A DNA stretch of 64,000 nucleotides from Streptomyces sp. ST2-7A (GCF_021390475.1 NZ_JAJUWS010000007.1:1-64000), one strand, 5' to 3'. Shown: positions 1-9,430, numbered from the stretch's first letter. Numbers and translations: made by a program. The notes: generated from the sequence alone by a model not told the origin.

Positions 1-1
1 C

Positions 2-1135
2 CCTGCGACCCTGCTGCCGGAGGCCGCACCCCACCGCGTCCTCTCCGGCGACACCGAGCCCACCGGGAAGATCGACGCCGACCTGTGGCGCCTGCTCCAC
101 CGCCGTCTGGTCGTCGGCCGCCGGTACAACACCGCCGCCACCGCCCTCACCCGCCAGGGCCGACTCGCCGTCTACCCCTCCTCCACAGGCCAGGAGGCCT
201 GCCAGGTCGCCTCCGCACTCGCCCTCGCCGACCGCGACTGGCTCTTCCCCAGCTACCGCGACACCCTCGCCGTCGTCAGCCGGGGCGTCGATCCGGTCGA
301 GACGCTGACCCTGCTGCGCGGCGACCGCCACAGCGGATGGGACCCCCGCCGACGGCGCGTCGCCCCCCTCTCCACCCCGCTGGCCACCCAGCTCCCGCAC
401 GCCGTCGGCCTCGCCCGGGCCGCCCGGCTGCGCGGCGACGACATCGTCGCCCTGGCCATGGTCGGCGACGGTGGCACCTCCGAGGGCGACTTCCACGAGG
501 CGCTGAACTTCGCCGCCGTCTGGCGCGCCCCCGTGGTCTTCCTCGTGCAGAACAACCGCTTCGCGATCTCCGTGCCGCTCGCCAAGCAGACCGCCGCCCC
601 CACCCTCGCCCACAAGGCCGTCGGTTACGGCATGCCCGGCCGCCTGGTCGACGGCAACGACGCCCCCGCCGTCCACGAGGTGCTGGTCGAGGCCGTCGAA
701 CGCGCCCGCGCCGGCGGCGGCCCGACCCTCGTCGAGGCCCTCACCTACCGCATCGACGCCCACACCAACGCCGACGACGCCGGCCGCTACCGCGACGACG
801 CCGAGGTCGAGGTCTGGCGCGAGCGCGACCCGCTGCGCCTGCTGGAGGACGAGTTGCGCGCCCGCGGTGAACTCGGCGAGGACCACCTGCGCCGCGCCGA
901 GGAGGAGGCGGAGGTCCTGATCGGCCGGATGCGCGAACAACTCGGCGGCGAACCCGCCCTGGACCCCGACGACCTCTTCGCCCACGTCTTCGCCGAGCCC
1001 ACCCCCCAACTTCTCGAACAGCGCGAACTGCTGCGCGCCGAACTGGCCGCCGGCACCCCGGATCCGGCCCCCGGCGCCGGGAACACCGCGGGCCGGAACG
1101 CGACCGCCGACGCCCCATCGGAGCGTGCCGCATGA
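2..1135 (+). CDS. 2-oxoacid dehydrogenase E1 component, alpha subunit (5' partial)
   Basis: This is the thiamine-diphosphate-binding alpha half of the E1 decarboxylase of a branched-chain 2-oxoacid or pyruvate dehydrogenase complex. The reading frame is open from the left edge, so the true start lies outside the window. The TPP-binding signature GDGGTSEGDF, with NN about 30 residues on, begins near visible residue 155. The stretch around YPSSTGQEA and FPSYRD is typical of E1 alpha. The stop codon overlaps the E1 beta start (ATGA), so the two chains are translationally coupled, and E2 follows directly. The acyl-CoA made would feed branched fatty acid or polyketide starters if the substrate is branched. 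The sequence alone does not separate a branched-chain from a pyruvate preference, so I give no gene symbol. The Ala/Pro-rich tail after about residue 350 looks unstructured. Confidence 0.93.
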   Translation, partial: PATLLPEAAPHRVLSGDTEPTGKIDADLWRLLHRRLVVGRRYNTAATALTRQGRLAVYPSSTGQEACQVASALALADRDWLFPSYRDTLAVVSRGVDPVETLTLLRGDRHSGWDPRRRRVAPLSTPLATQLPHAVGLARAARLRGDDIVALAMVGDGGTSEGDFHEALNFAAVWRAPVVFLVQNNRFAISVPLAKQTAAPTLAHKAVGYGMPGRLVDGNDAPAVHEVLVEAVERARAGGGPTLVEALTYRIDAHTNADDAGRYRDDAEVEVWRERDPLRLLEDELRARGELGEDHLRRAEEEAEVLIGRMREQLGGEPALDPDDLFAHVFAEPTPQLLEQRELLRAELAAGTPDPAPGAGNTAGRNATADAPSERAA

Positions 1136-2235
1136 CCACCCGCGCCGAATCCGCCGCCGCGCCCGCCCCCACCGGCCCGCGCCCCGTCACCATGGCCGCC
1201 GCCCTCAACCGCGCCCTGCGCGACGCCCTCGCCGAGGACCCCGATGTCCTGGTGATGGGCGAGGACGTCGGCACCCTGGGCGGCGTCTTCCGCATCACCG
1301 ACGGTCTCGCCGCCGAGTTCGGCGAGGACCGCTGCTCCGATACGCCCCTCGCCGAGGCGGGCATCCTCGGCACCGCCGTCGGCATGGCCATGTACGGGCT
1401 GCGGCCGGTGGTCGAGATGCAGTTCGACGCCTTCGCCTATCCCGCCTTCGAACAACTCGTCTCGCACGTCGCCAAGATGCGCAACCGCACCTCCGGCGCC
1501 CTCAACCTGCCGTTGACCATCCGCATCCCCTACGGCGGTGGCATCGGCGGGGTCGAGCACCACAGCGACTCCTCCGAGATCTACTGGATGGCGACCCCCG
1601 GTCTGCACGTCGTCGCCCCGGCCACCGTCGCCGACTCCTACGGTCTGCTGCGCCGGGCCATCGCCTCCGACGACCCGGTGGTGTTCCTGGAACCCAAGCG
1701 GATGTACTGGTCCAAGGACACCTTCGACCCCGACGCCCCGTCGGCCGTGGAACCCTTCGGTCGCGCGGTGGTGCGCCGCCCCGGCACCTCCCTCACCCTC
1801 ATCACCTACGGGACCGGCCTGCCGGTCTGTCTGGAGGCCGCCGAGGCCGCCCGTGGCGAGGGCTGGGACGTCGAGGTCGTCGACCTGCGCACCCTGGTGC
1901 CCTTCGACGACGGGACGGTCTGCGCCTCCGTGCGCCGCACCGGACGCGCCATCGTCGTCCACGAGGCGTCCGGCTTCGCCGGCCCCGGCGCGGAGATCGC
2001 CGCCCGGATCACCGAGCGCTGCTTCCACCACCTGCACGCCCCCGTGCTGCGGGTCACCGGCTTCGACACCCCCTATCCGCCACCGATGCGGGAACACCAC
2101 CACCTGCCCGACACGGAGCGGATCCTGGACGCGATGGCCCGCCTGCAGTGGGAGGCGGAATACCGCGAGTCCGGCGACGGCATCGTCCCCGGGCGTCCGG
2201 CGGGTCGCCGGGACGGGGGTGGCGGCCGTGGCTGA
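1132..2235 (+). CDS. 2-oxoacid dehydrogenase E1 component, beta subunit
   Basis: This is the second chain of the alpha2beta2 E1 decarboxylase. It supplies the part of the active site that contacts the TPP pyrimidine ring and the lipoyl arm of E2. The 367 residues comprise a transketolase-like pyrimidine domain (about 20-195, with MGEDVGTLGGVFR and DTPLAEAGI) and a C-terminal transketolase domain (about 210-335, with VEVVDLRTLVPFD). Both are at normal family length. The start codon overlaps the E1 alpha stop by 4 bases and the stop overlaps the E2 start region. This dictates a three-gene operon. A closely similar paralogue lies at 18655-19644. The last 20 residues are a Gly/Arg-rich tail without homology to the core. 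Confidence 0.95.
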   Translation: MTTRAESAAAPAPTGPRPVTMAAALNRALRDALAEDPDVLVMGEDVGTLGGVFRITDGLAAEFGEDRCSDTPLAEAGILGTAVGMAMYGLRPVVEMQFDAFAYPAFEQLVSHVAKMRNRTSGALNLPLTIRIPYGGGIGGVEHHSDSSEIYWMATPGLHVVAPATVADSYGLLRRAIASDDPVVFLEPKRMYWSKDTFDPDAPSAVEPFGRAVVRRPGTSLTLITYGTGLPVCLEAAEAARGEGWDVEVVDLRTLVPFDDGTVCASVRRTGRAIVVHEASGFAGPGAEIAARITERCFHHLHAPVLRVTGFDTPYPPPMREHHHLPDTERILDAMARLQWEAEYRESGDGIVPGRPAGRRDGGGGRG

Positions 2236-3655
2236 GGTGCGTGAATTCCTGCTACCCGACCTCGGTGAGGGCCTGCCCGGAGCCGAGATCGTGCGCTGGC
2301 TGGTCGAGGTCGGCGACGAGGTCGTCGTCGACCAGCCGGTGGTGGAGGTCGAGACCGCGAAGGCGCAGGTCGAGGTGCCCTGTCCGTGGGCCGGGGTGAT
2401 CACCGCACGGCACGGCGCGGAGGGCGAGGAGGTGCCGGTGGGCGCCCCACTGGTGGCCGTGGCGGTGGAAGTCGCTCCCGGGGCGGCCCCCGCCACCGAC
2501 CCGACCGAGGGGCCCGGCGCCGACACCGACGCCTCGCGGGGCGGCTCGGGACGGGTGCTGGTCGGGTACGGCACCGCCGACCCCGCCTCCCGCGACGGCT
2601 CCGGCGGACGTCGGGCCCGCCGCTCCCGGGCGTTCGCCCTCGTCGGGGCGGCCACGGGGGACGGTACGGGTCCGGCCGTAGGCGCGAACGGCTCGCGCCC
2701 CGCCCCCGCACACCCCGTCGACACACGCCCCTTCGACCCCCCGACCCGCACCGCCGACACCCCGCCCCCGCGCGGGGGCGCCGGACCGGCGGTCATCTCG
2801 CCCCTGGTCCGCCGCCTCGCCCGGGAACGCGGCGTCGACCTCACCCGCCTGCGCGGCACCGGCCCCGACGGGCTCATCCTGCGGGCCGATGTCGAACGTG
2901 CCTCCACCCGATCGCGGACGCCACCCGCTCCGGACGCCACCCGTCTGCCGGCCGCCCCGGCGATCGAACGGGCGGGTGAGACCCGCATCCCGCTGCGCGG
3001 CCTCCTCGGCACCATGGCCGACCACCTCACCCGCAGCCGCGCCGAGATCCCCGACGCGACCTGCTGGGTGGACGCCGACGCCACCGCCCTGGTGGAGCTG
3101 CGACGTGAGCTGGGTGAGCCGCGTGTTCCGCTGCTCGCCCTCCTGGCCCGCATCTGCACCGCCGTGCTCGCCCGCCGACCGGAGCTGAACGCGACCGTGG
3201 ACACCGAACGCCGCGAGATCGTGCGGCTGTCGTCCGTCCACCTCGGTCTCGCCGCGCAGACCCCGCGCGGCCTGGTGGTCCCGGTCGTCCGCGACGCGCA
3301 CACCCTCACCACCGGTGGGCTCGCGACCGAGATCGCCCGACTCACCGAAGCCGCGCGCGCCGGGACCCTCCCGCCGGCCCAACTCACCGGAGGCACCTTC
3401 ACGCTCAACAACTACGGCGTCTTCGGCGTCGACGGCTCCACCCCGATCATCAACCACCCCCAGGCCGCCATGCTCGGGGTCGGGCGGATCGTGGAGAAGC
3501 CCTGGGCGCACAACGGCGAACTCGCCCTGCGCCACGTGGTGCAACTGTCCCTGACCTTCGACCACCGGGTCTGCGACGGTGCCGCCGCCGGCGGCTTCCT
3601 GCGGGACGTCGCCGACCGGGTCGAACGGCCGGGGTTGCTGCTCCGCGATCTGTGA
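2228..3655 (+). CDS. dihydrolipoamide acyltransferase (E2) of a 2-oxoacid dehydrogenase complex
   Basis: This is the core acyltransferase that carries the acyl group on a lipoyl lysine and passes it to CoA. With a GTG start at 2228 it has 475 residues: one lipoyl domain (about 4-78) with lipoylation site ETAKAQVEV (Lys45), a long Pro/Ala/Gly linker, an E3-binding domain (about 180-215, SPLVRRLARERGVDL), and a catalytic domain ending with the DHRVCDG active-site motif (from about residue 445). A second in-frame GTG at 2219 is possible. The gene overlaps the end of E1 beta and is followed at once by a 15-bp perfect hairpin. No E3 (dihydrolipoamide dehydrogenase) gene is present in the window. 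It could serve branched-chain oxoacids or pyruvate. Confidence 0.93.
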   Translation: MAEVREFLLPDLGEGLPGAEIVRWLVEVGDEVVVDQPVVEVETAKAQVEVPCPWAGVITARHGAEGEEVPVGAPLVAVAVEVAPGAAPATDPTEGPGADTDASRGGSGRVLVGYGTADPASRDGSGGRRARRSRAFALVGAATGDGTGPAVGANGSRPAPAHPVDTRPFDPPTRTADTPPPRGGAGPAVISPLVRRLARERGVDLTRLRGTGPDGLILRADVERASTRSRTPPAPDATRLPAAPAIERAGETRIPLRGLLGTMADHLTRSRAEIPDATCWVDADATALVELRRELGEPRVPLLALLARICTAVLARRPELNATVDTERREIVRLSSVHLGLAAQTPRGLVVPVVRDAHTLTTGGLATEIARLTEAARAGTLPPAQLTGGTFTLNNYGVFGVDGSTPIINHPQAAMLGVGRIVEKPWAHNGELALRHVVQLSLTFDHRVCDGAAAGGFLRDVADRVERPGLLLRDL

Positions 3656-3704
3656 CCGGTCTCCGACCGGGGCCGGGGCCCGTGTGGCGCCGGTCGGAGA
3701 CCGG
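3656..3704 (+). terminator. hairpin terminator of the first 2-oxoacid dehydrogenase operon
   Basis: A perfect 15-bp inverted repeat, CCGGTCTCCGACCGG at 3656-3670 and its complement at 3690-3704, starts on the base after the E2 stop codon. The loop is 19 bases. There is no T-run, which is usual for streptomycete terminators. Confidence 0.8.
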
Positions 3705-3771
3705 GGGTGGGGCGGTGGGCACCACGTCGACGGGCGTCGTGGCGATCGTTCCCGCCCCGAACCGTCCCGCT

Positions 3772-3798
3772 CGGCGTATCCGGCGTATCCGGCGTATC
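3772..3798 (+). repeat. three tandem copies of CGGCGTATC
   Basis: The 9-mer CGGCGTATC is repeated exactly three times, then broken after CGGCG. It lies in the 498-base gap between the E2 terminator and mobA. In that gap I see no convincing gene; reading frames there have no family resemblance. The repeat may be a slippage tract or part of the mobA promoter region. Confidence 0.7.
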
Positions 3799-4153
3799 CG
3801 GCGCGCCGACGGGAGGCGGTTCGACCGTTCACGCACCGATCGACGCCGGGTGGTGACGCCGATCCGGGTACCCCCGGGCTTTCCCGGGTCGGCCGGCCCC
3901 CGGACGGCCTTCAGCCGATTCCCGGGGCCCTCGCCGTTCCCGAACGGGGTCGGGCCCGCCGACGGCGCGGTTCCGCGTCGGGACGCCGGAGGCTTCGGCC
4001 CGGTGCCCCGTGCCCGTCCAGCCGTCCCGCCGGACCAGATCGGCGACCGTTCCGGACCCCGGCCCGGCGACGTGAGCGGGGGCGCGCTTTCGGAACGCGC
4101 CGAAAGCCGACACACCGACGCGCCGGACGCCCCCGGGGGCGATACTCGGGAGC

Positions 4154-5179
4154 ATGGCCGCCCAGTCCCGTCGCGAAGACCCCCTCCCGACCGCGCGGCA
4201 CACCCCGTCACCCCCCTCCGGGGGACGGACCCAGCCGTACACCGCAGTGATCCTCGCCGGCGGAGCCGCCCGCCGGCTCGGTGGCGTCGACAAGCCCTCG
4301 CTCACCATCGGGGGACGCACCCTCCTGGACCGGGTGCTCGCCGCCTGCCCCGACGCCGTGGACACCGTCGTCGTCGGACCGCCCCGACCCACCTGTCGAC
4401 CCGTGCGCTGGACCCGTGAGGAACCGCCCGGCGGCGGGCCGTTGCCCGCCCTCGAGGCGGGCCTGCGCGAGGTGCGCACTCCCCGGTTGCTGCTGCTCGC
4501 CGCCGACCTCCCCTTCCTCACCAGGAAGGACCTGCACCCGCTGCTCGACTTCCCCGTCGACGACGGCCCCGACGCGCCCCGTGCCCTGATCCTCACCGAC
4601 CCCGACGGGCGCGACCAGCCGCTCGTCGGGGCCTACCGCACCGAGTCCGTGCGCCAGGCACTCGCCGTGATAGCCGCCTCACCCGGTCCGCACGGCACGC
4701 CCGCCGGCAGCCTGCGCGACCGTCCGTTGCGCACCCTTCTGGACACCTTCCGGGTCCGCCGCCTGCCCGGCCCGCCCTGCCCCGACTGCGACACCCGGGG
4801 GGATCTCGCCGCCGCCCGGGAGCGGATCAGGGAGCATGGCAGGGTGATGGACGAATGGATCGCCGCGGTCCGGGTGGAGCTCGGCCTCGCCGAGGACGAA
4901 CCCGGCATGGATACCGGCCTGTTGTTGGACGCCGCCCGGGACGCCGCCCACGGCGTCACCCGACCCGCCGCGCCCCTGACCACCTTTCTCATCGGCTGGG
5001 CCGCCGGGCGCCACGGCCTGGACATCGAGGAGGCCGCCCGCCGGGTCGGGGCCCTGGCCGCACGCTGGGAGAGCGAGCGCGCCCCCGGGGGCGCGCCCCC
5101 GGAGACCTGGGCGGGACCGGGCACCCCCGGCGTCCCCGGCGATCCCGGTCGGGGAACCCCCGAACCGGGGCGGCCGTGA
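4154..5179 (+). CDS. mobA: molybdenum cofactor guanylyltransferase MobA with C-terminal DUF6457-like domain
   Basis: MobA attaches GMP to molybdopterin to give the bis-MGD cofactor of molybdoenzymes such as nitrate reductase and formate dehydrogenase. Of 341 residues, about 30-220 form the nucleotidyltransferase domain, with the signature VILAGGAARRLGG followed by the lysine of DKPSL, and AADLPFL as the metal-binding loop. The segment from about 228 to 310 (MDEWIAAVRVELGL onward) is an extra helical domain of the kind often fused to or found beside actinobacterial mobA. A Gly/Pro-rich tail ends the protein. The stop overlaps the moeA start (GTGA), so the two steps of cofactor assembly are coupled. 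Assignment is firm for the first domain; the role of the second is unknown. Confidence 0.9.
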   Translation: MAAQSRREDPLPTARHTPSPPSGGRTQPYTAVILAGGAARRLGGVDKPSLTIGGRTLLDRVLAACPDAVDTVVVGPPRPTCRPVRWTREEPPGGGPLPALEAGLREVRTPRLLLLAADLPFLTRKDLHPLLDFPVDDGPDAPRALILTDPDGRDQPLVGAYRTESVRQALAVIAASPGPHGTPAGSLRDRPLRTLLDTFRVRRLPGPPCPDCDTRGDLAAARERIREHGRVMDEWIAAVRVELGLAEDEPGMDTGLLLDAARDAAHGVTRPAAPLTTFLIGWAAGRHGLDIEEAARRVGALAARWESERAPGGAPPETWAGPGTPGVPGDPGRGTPEPGRP

Positions 5180-6906
5180 CGGTCCGCCCCGGTTCCGCCC
5201 GGTCGGAAGGGGCCCCCGGCCGGGACCACGCCGCCGAAGCCGCCGCTCCCGCCGGTACGCCTTCCGACCCGGTGGCGGTGGCCGCCGAGTACGCCACCGG
5301 GCCCGCCCGCGGCGGTCCCCGTCACGCGGAGGACGGGCCCGAGGACGACTTCGCCGACGCGCTGGCGCTGGCCAACAGCTCCGGGCCCCGGCCGTCCGTG
5401 TCCGTCACGGGCCACGGGCCGGCGGGGGATGACGGAGCCACGGCGCGGACCCGCGGCGACTCCGGTGCCCGGGGCGGGGGGAGGGCCGGGACCGTCCGCG
5501 GTGCGCCGGACCCCGACGAGCCCGCCGCCGACCGCGCGTCCCCCCGGCCGGACGCCCGCCGGGGGGACGATGGCGGGGGGGACGGCGATCGGTGTACCGG
5601 GCACACCGATCGGGGCGACCACATCCCCGTCGGTGACCACGGCACCGACTGGGAGTCCGCTCACCGGGCGGCACGCCGCGCCGGTCGGGAACTGCGCACC
5701 CGCGCCGTGCCCCTGGGAGAGGCGATCGGTCACACTCTCGCCGAACCGCTCACCGCCCTCACCGACCTCCCGGCCTTCGACACCGCCGCCATGGACGGCT
5801 GGGCCGTCTCCGGTCCCGGACCGTGGGGCCTGGAGTCCGGTGGTGCCGTCCTCGCCGGTCACGACCGGCCCGCCCCTCTCGCCGACGGCCTCGCCGTGCC
5901 CATCGCGACCGGCGCCCGCGTCCCGCCGGGCACCACCGCCGTTCTGCGGCGGGAACGCGGTCGCACCGTCGCCGACCGCCTGCGCGGCCCCAACCCCGCC
6001 CCGGGCGCCGACATCCGACCGCGCGGACAGGAGTGCCGCACCGGGGCCGCACTGCTACCGGTCGGCACATCGGTCACCCCCGCCGTGCTCGGCCTGGCCG
6101 CCGCCGCCGGTTATGACCGACTGACCGTGCGGCCCCGCCCCCGGGTGGCGGTGCTGGTGCTCGGTGACGAGTTGCTGCACCGGGGTCTGCCCACCGGCGG
6201 GCGGATCCGTGACGCCATAGGACCCATGATCGGCCCCTGGCTGACCGCGCTCGGCGCCGACCCGATCTCCGTCCGCCTCCTCGGCGACCTGCCCGCCGGG
6301 CCGGGAACCGACGGGACCGACGGGGCCGTGTCCCCGGACTCCGGCGGGATGCGGGAGAACTCCGCCGAGACTTCCGGGGAACCCGCCGACACCCTGGTGG
6401 AGGCGCTGAACGCGGCCGCCGACGGCGCCGACCTCGTCCTCACCAGCGGTGGCACCGGCGCGGGCCCCGTGGATCGCGTGCACCCCGCGCTGCGGGCGCT
6501 CGGTGCCCGGGTCGTCGTGGACGGTGTCGCCGTGCGCCCGGGCCACCCGATGCTGCTCGCCGAGTTGCCGGGCGGGGTCCCCCTGGTGGGGCTGCCGGGC
6601 AACCCGTTGGCAGCCGTCTCCGCCGTGCTGCTCCTGGTGGCGCCGGTGCTGCGCGGCCTCACCGGCCGCCCCGAACCGGAGTCCGATCCCGCCCGTGCCC
6701 GGCTGATCGCGCCGGTCTCCCGGCACCCCCGGGACACCCGGCTGGTGCCGGTGCGGCTCCCAGCCCCCGGGGAGGCCGAGCCGGTGGGCTGGGCGGGTCC
6801 GGCTATGCTGCGCGGGATCGCCGTCGCCGATGCCGTGGCGGTCATTCCCCCCGGGCCGGCATCGGCAGCCGGTCGGGTCCGTCTGCTGGAGCTGCCCCGA
6901 CCATGA
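5176..6906 (+). CDS. moeA: molybdopterin molybdotransferase MoeA
   Basis: MoeA inserts molybdate into adenylated molybdopterin. I place the start at the GTG overlapping the mobA stop, giving 576 residues. About the first 150 are a low-complexity Gly/Arg/Asp-rich extension with no visible fold. Then comes the MoeA N-terminal region with DTAAMDGWA, the second domain with PRGQECRTG, the MoCF-binding domain with LTSGGTGAGPVDRV, and the C-terminal domain. The binding loop GLPGNPLAA is intact. An alternative start closer to EAIGHTLAE would remove the odd extension, but no ribosome site clearly favours it. The stop overlaps the next gene (ATGA), placing a potassium channel in the same operon. Confidence 0.9.
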   Translation: MTVRPGSARSEGAPGRDHAAEAAAPAGTPSDPVAVAAEYATGPARGGPRHAEDGPEDDFADALALANSSGPRPSVSVTGHGPAGDDGATARTRGDSGARGGGRAGTVRGAPDPDEPAADRASPRPDARRGDDGGGDGDRCTGHTDRGDHIPVGDHGTDWESAHRAARRAGRELRTRAVPLGEAIGHTLAEPLTALTDLPAFDTAAMDGWAVSGPGPWGLESGGAVLAGHDRPAPLADGLAVPIATGARVPPGTTAVLRRERGRTVADRLRGPNPAPGADIRPRGQECRTGAALLPVGTSVTPAVLGLAAAAGYDRLTVRPRPRVAVLVLGDELLHRGLPTGGRIRDAIGPMIGPWLTALGADPISVRLLGDLPAGPGTDGTDGAVSPDSGGMRENSAETSGEPADTLVEALNAAADGADLVLTSGGTGAGPVDRVHPALRALGARVVVDGVAVRPGHPMLLAELPGGVPLVGLPGNPLAAVSAVLLLVAPVLRGLTGRPEPESDPARARLIAPVSRHPRDTRLVPVRLPAPGEAEPVGWAGPAMLRGIAVADAVAVIPPGPASAAGRVRLLELPRP

Positions 6907-8051
6907 GGATTCCCCCCGCTCTCAACCCCGGTTCCGGGGCCTCCCCGAACGGCCTCGAACGGGACCGGCAGGCACTGGGGGTCTCCCTGCCCCGGCACAT
7001 CGCCGGGCCGCTCATCCAGGTGCTCAAGCGGCTGGCCCTGGCCAACCTGGTCCTGTTCACCGCCTTCCTCGTGGTCTACCTGGACCGGGAGGGTTACACC
7101 GACAGCAAGGACGGGGAGGTCGGGGCGCTCGACGCCCTCTACTACGTCACGGTGTCGCTCTCCACCACCGGCTACGGCGACATCGCCCCTTACACGGACC
7201 TCGCCCGGCTGCTCACGACGTTCATCATCACGCCCCTGCGGGTGGCGTTCCTGATCATCCTGGTCGGCACCACGCTCGAGGTGCTGACCGAGCGCACCCG
7301 CGAACAGTGGCGGGTCGGGCACTGGAGGAAGACCTTGCGCGACCACACCGTCATCGTCGGCTTCGGCACGAAGGGCCGTTCCGCCGCCGAAACCCTCATG
7401 CGCACCGGTGTCACCCAGGACCGCATCGTGGTGGTCGATCCCAGTACCGAGGTCGTGGAGCAGGCCAACGCGGAGGGCTACGCGGGCGTTGTCGGCGACG
7501 CCACCCGCAGCAACGTGCTCCTGCGGGCCCGGACGGACCGGGCCCGGCAGGTGGTGATCTCCACCCAGCGGGACGACACCGCCGTGCTGGTCACGCTCAC
7601 CGCCCGGCAGCTGAGCAAGTCCGTCCGGATCGTGGCCTCGGTCCGGGAGGAGGAGAACGTGCCGCTGCTGCGGCAGTCCGGCGCGGACTCGGTGATCACC
7701 AGTGCCTCCGCCGTCGGTCGACTGCTGGGCCTGTCGATGGTCAGCCCCAGTTCGGGGTCGGTGATGGAGGACCTGATCCAGCAGGGGTCGGGGCTCTCCC
7801 TGAAGGAGCGGCCGGTCACCCGGGCGGAGGCCGGGAAATCGCCGCGCGAGTGCGACGACCTGGTCGTCTCGGTCATACGGGGGCACCGCCTGCTGCCCTT
7901 CGACGATCCCGACGCCACGACTTTGCAGTTGCAGGACCGGGTGGTGGTGATCCGCCGCACCAGCGGTGACGAGGACAAGACGAACCCGACGAAGCAGAAG
8001 GAAGGGCGGCCGGAGCACGGCCCGGGGTCCTGGCGCATCCCACGCCGCTGA
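6903..8051 (+). CDS. two-TM potassium channel with TrkA-type RCK domains
   Basis: This is a membrane ion channel gated by nucleotides through its cytoplasmic RCK module. Two hydrophobic helices (about 48-62 and 98-120) flank the potassium selectivity filter TTGYGD at residues 88-93. A Rossmann RCK_N domain starts at DHTVIVGFGTKG (about 145), and an RCK_C-like domain with a Thr/Lys/Arg-rich tail follows. At 382 residues it has the usual length for MthK/Kch-like channels. The start codon overlaps the moeA stop. A link between potassium transport and molybdenum cofactor synthesis is not obvious and may only reflect shared transcription. Confidence 0.92.
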   Translation: MRIPPALNPGSGASPNGLERDRQALGVSLPRHIAGPLIQVLKRLALANLVLFTAFLVVYLDREGYTDSKDGEVGALDALYYVTVSLSTTGYGDIAPYTDLARLLTTFIITPLRVAFLIILVGTTLEVLTERTREQWRVGHWRKTLRDHTVIVGFGTKGRSAAETLMRTGVTQDRIVVVDPSTEVVEQANAEGYAGVVGDATRSNVLLRARTDRARQVVISTQRDDTAVLVTLTARQLSKSVRIVASVREEENVPLLRQSGADSVITSASAVGRLLGLSMVSPSSGSVMEDLIQQGSGLSLKERPVTRAEAGKSPRECDDLVVSVIRGHRLLPFDDPDATTLQLQDRVVVIRRTSGDEDKTNPTKQKEGRPEHGPGSWRIPRR

Positions 8052-8364
8052 TCCATCCGCCGTCGCGGGCGTCGCCCATACGGCTGGTCCGACCGTTCCC
8101 TCCGACCGGGCCATCCTGTCGGTCCCGGCCGTCGCCCGGCTTCGCCCCGTCCGGCCAGGTGTCCGGATCGCGACACCGGGAGCGGCCGGTCGAGGGGCGC
8201 CCGGTCCCGCCCGGCCCCGCCCGGCCGGATCGTGGCACGCCGGGCACCGGATCGGTTCGATGGCGGGTGGGTAGAGGACGGTGGGGTGACGGTCGTCGGG
8301 CCGACGCGCCCGGCCGAACGGGGCCGCCGTCGTCCGGCGCCCGCCGCCGCTTACCCTCGCGCCC
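8052..8364. other. intergenic gap with a possible leaderless promoter
   Basis: The 313 bases hold no recognisable gene. TACCCT at 8352-8357 lies 7 bases before the ATG of the quinone oxidoreductase and fits a -10 box for a leaderless mRNA. No matching -35 box or strong ribosome site is visible. Confidence 0.4.
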
Positions 8365-9342
8365 ATGCGAGCCATCACTGTTTCCGAGCCCGGCGGTCCC
8401 GAGGTCCTGCGGATGGAGGAGGTTCCCGACCCCGAACCCGGCCCCGGCGAGGTACTGATCGATGTCACCGCCTGCGCCGTCAACCGCGCGGATGTTCTGC
8501 AACGGCAGGGACACTACGACCCGCCGCCCGGCGCGAGCCCGTATCCGGGGCTGGAGTGCTCGGGGACGGTCGCCGCCCTCGGCCCCGGTACGGCGGGCCC
8601 GAAGCCGGGGGAGAAGGTGTGCGCGCTGCTGGCCGGCGGGGGGTACGCGGAGAGGGTCGTGGTGCCGACCGGTCAGGTGCTGCCGCTTCCCGCCGGGATC
8701 GATTCGGTAACGGCTGCCGCCGTCCCCGAGGTGGCGTGCACGGTGTGGTCGAACGTCTTCATGGCGGCCGGTCTGCGTCCGGGGGAGACCCTGCTGGTGC
8801 ATGGTGGGGCCAGTGGTATCGGCACGATGGCGGTCCAACTCGCCCGTGCTGTGGGGGCCCGGCCGGCGGTCACCGCAGGCAGCGCCGCGAAGCTGGAGCG
8901 GTGCCGGGAATTGGGGGCCGAGATCCTCATCGACTACCGGGAGCAGGACTTCGAGGAGGAGATGCGCAAGGCCACCGACGGGCGGGGAGCGGACGTCATC
9001 CTCGACATCATGGGTGCCTCCTACCTGCGACGGAACGTCCGAACCCTGGCCACGGGTGGTCGTTTGGTGGTGATCGGCCTCCAAGGGGGTGTGCGAGGGG
9101 AACTGGAACTGGGACGGCTCCTGGCGAAGCGGGGAACGATCATCGCGACCTCGCTGCGGGCCCGCCCGGTCGAGGAGAAGTCCGTGATCGTGGCGGCGGT
9201 GCGCGAGCACGTGTGGCCGATGCTCGCCGACGGTCGGGTCCGGCCGGTGATCGACCGCGTGATGCCACTGGAGGAGGTGGCCGACGCACACCGGGCGATG
9301 GAGGCGGGGGAGCATGTGGGAAAGATCGTCCTCACCACCTGA
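8365..9342 (+). CDS. NADPH:quinone oxidoreductase of the PIG3/zeta-crystallin type
   Basis: This is a zinc-independent medium-chain dehydrogenase/reductase that likely moves electrons from NADPH to quinones or reactive carbonyls in the cytosol. The 325 residues show the GroES-like N-terminal half with AVNRADVLQRQG and PYPGLECSGTV, and the nucleotide-binding half with HGGASGIGTMAVQLA (about 143-157). The family-specific DYR and DIMGASYLRRN segments follow. Zinc-binding cysteines are absent, as expected. The gene stands alone and a hairpin with a T-rich tail follows. Confidence 0.92.
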   Translation: MRAITVSEPGGPEVLRMEEVPDPEPGPGEVLIDVTACAVNRADVLQRQGHYDPPPGASPYPGLECSGTVAALGPGTAGPKPGEKVCALLAGGGYAERVVVPTGQVLPLPAGIDSVTAAAVPEVACTVWSNVFMAAGLRPGETLLVHGGASGIGTMAVQLARAVGARPAVTAGSAAKLERCRELGAEILIDYREQDFEEEMRKATDGRGADVILDIMGASYLRRNVRTLATGGRLVVIGLQGGVRGELELGRLLAKRGTIIATSLRARPVEEKSVIVAAVREHVWPMLADGRVRPVIDRVMPLEEVADAHRAMEAGEHVGKIVLTT

Positions 9343-9392
9343 GAGGGTGTTCATCTGACGGCTCACCAAAGGACGTATGGTCGTGTGACCTT

Positions 9393-9430
9393 CGGTTCGT
9401 TCGGGCGGTGAAAGGGCGAACCGTCCTTTT
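9393..9430 (+). terminator. hairpin with T-rich tail after the quinone oxidoreductase gene
   Basis: CGGTTCG (9393-9399) pairs with CGAACCG (9417-9423), and TCCTTTT follows, which resembles an intrinsic terminator. The rest of the 321-base gap to 9663 shows no recognisable gene. Confidence 0.55.

Noticed and set aside
787-3411. An 874-codon minus-strand frame opposite the first dehydrogenase operon
   Set aside because: It is the mirror of real E1/E2 genes in a GC-rich genome; the translation is low complexity with no family features.
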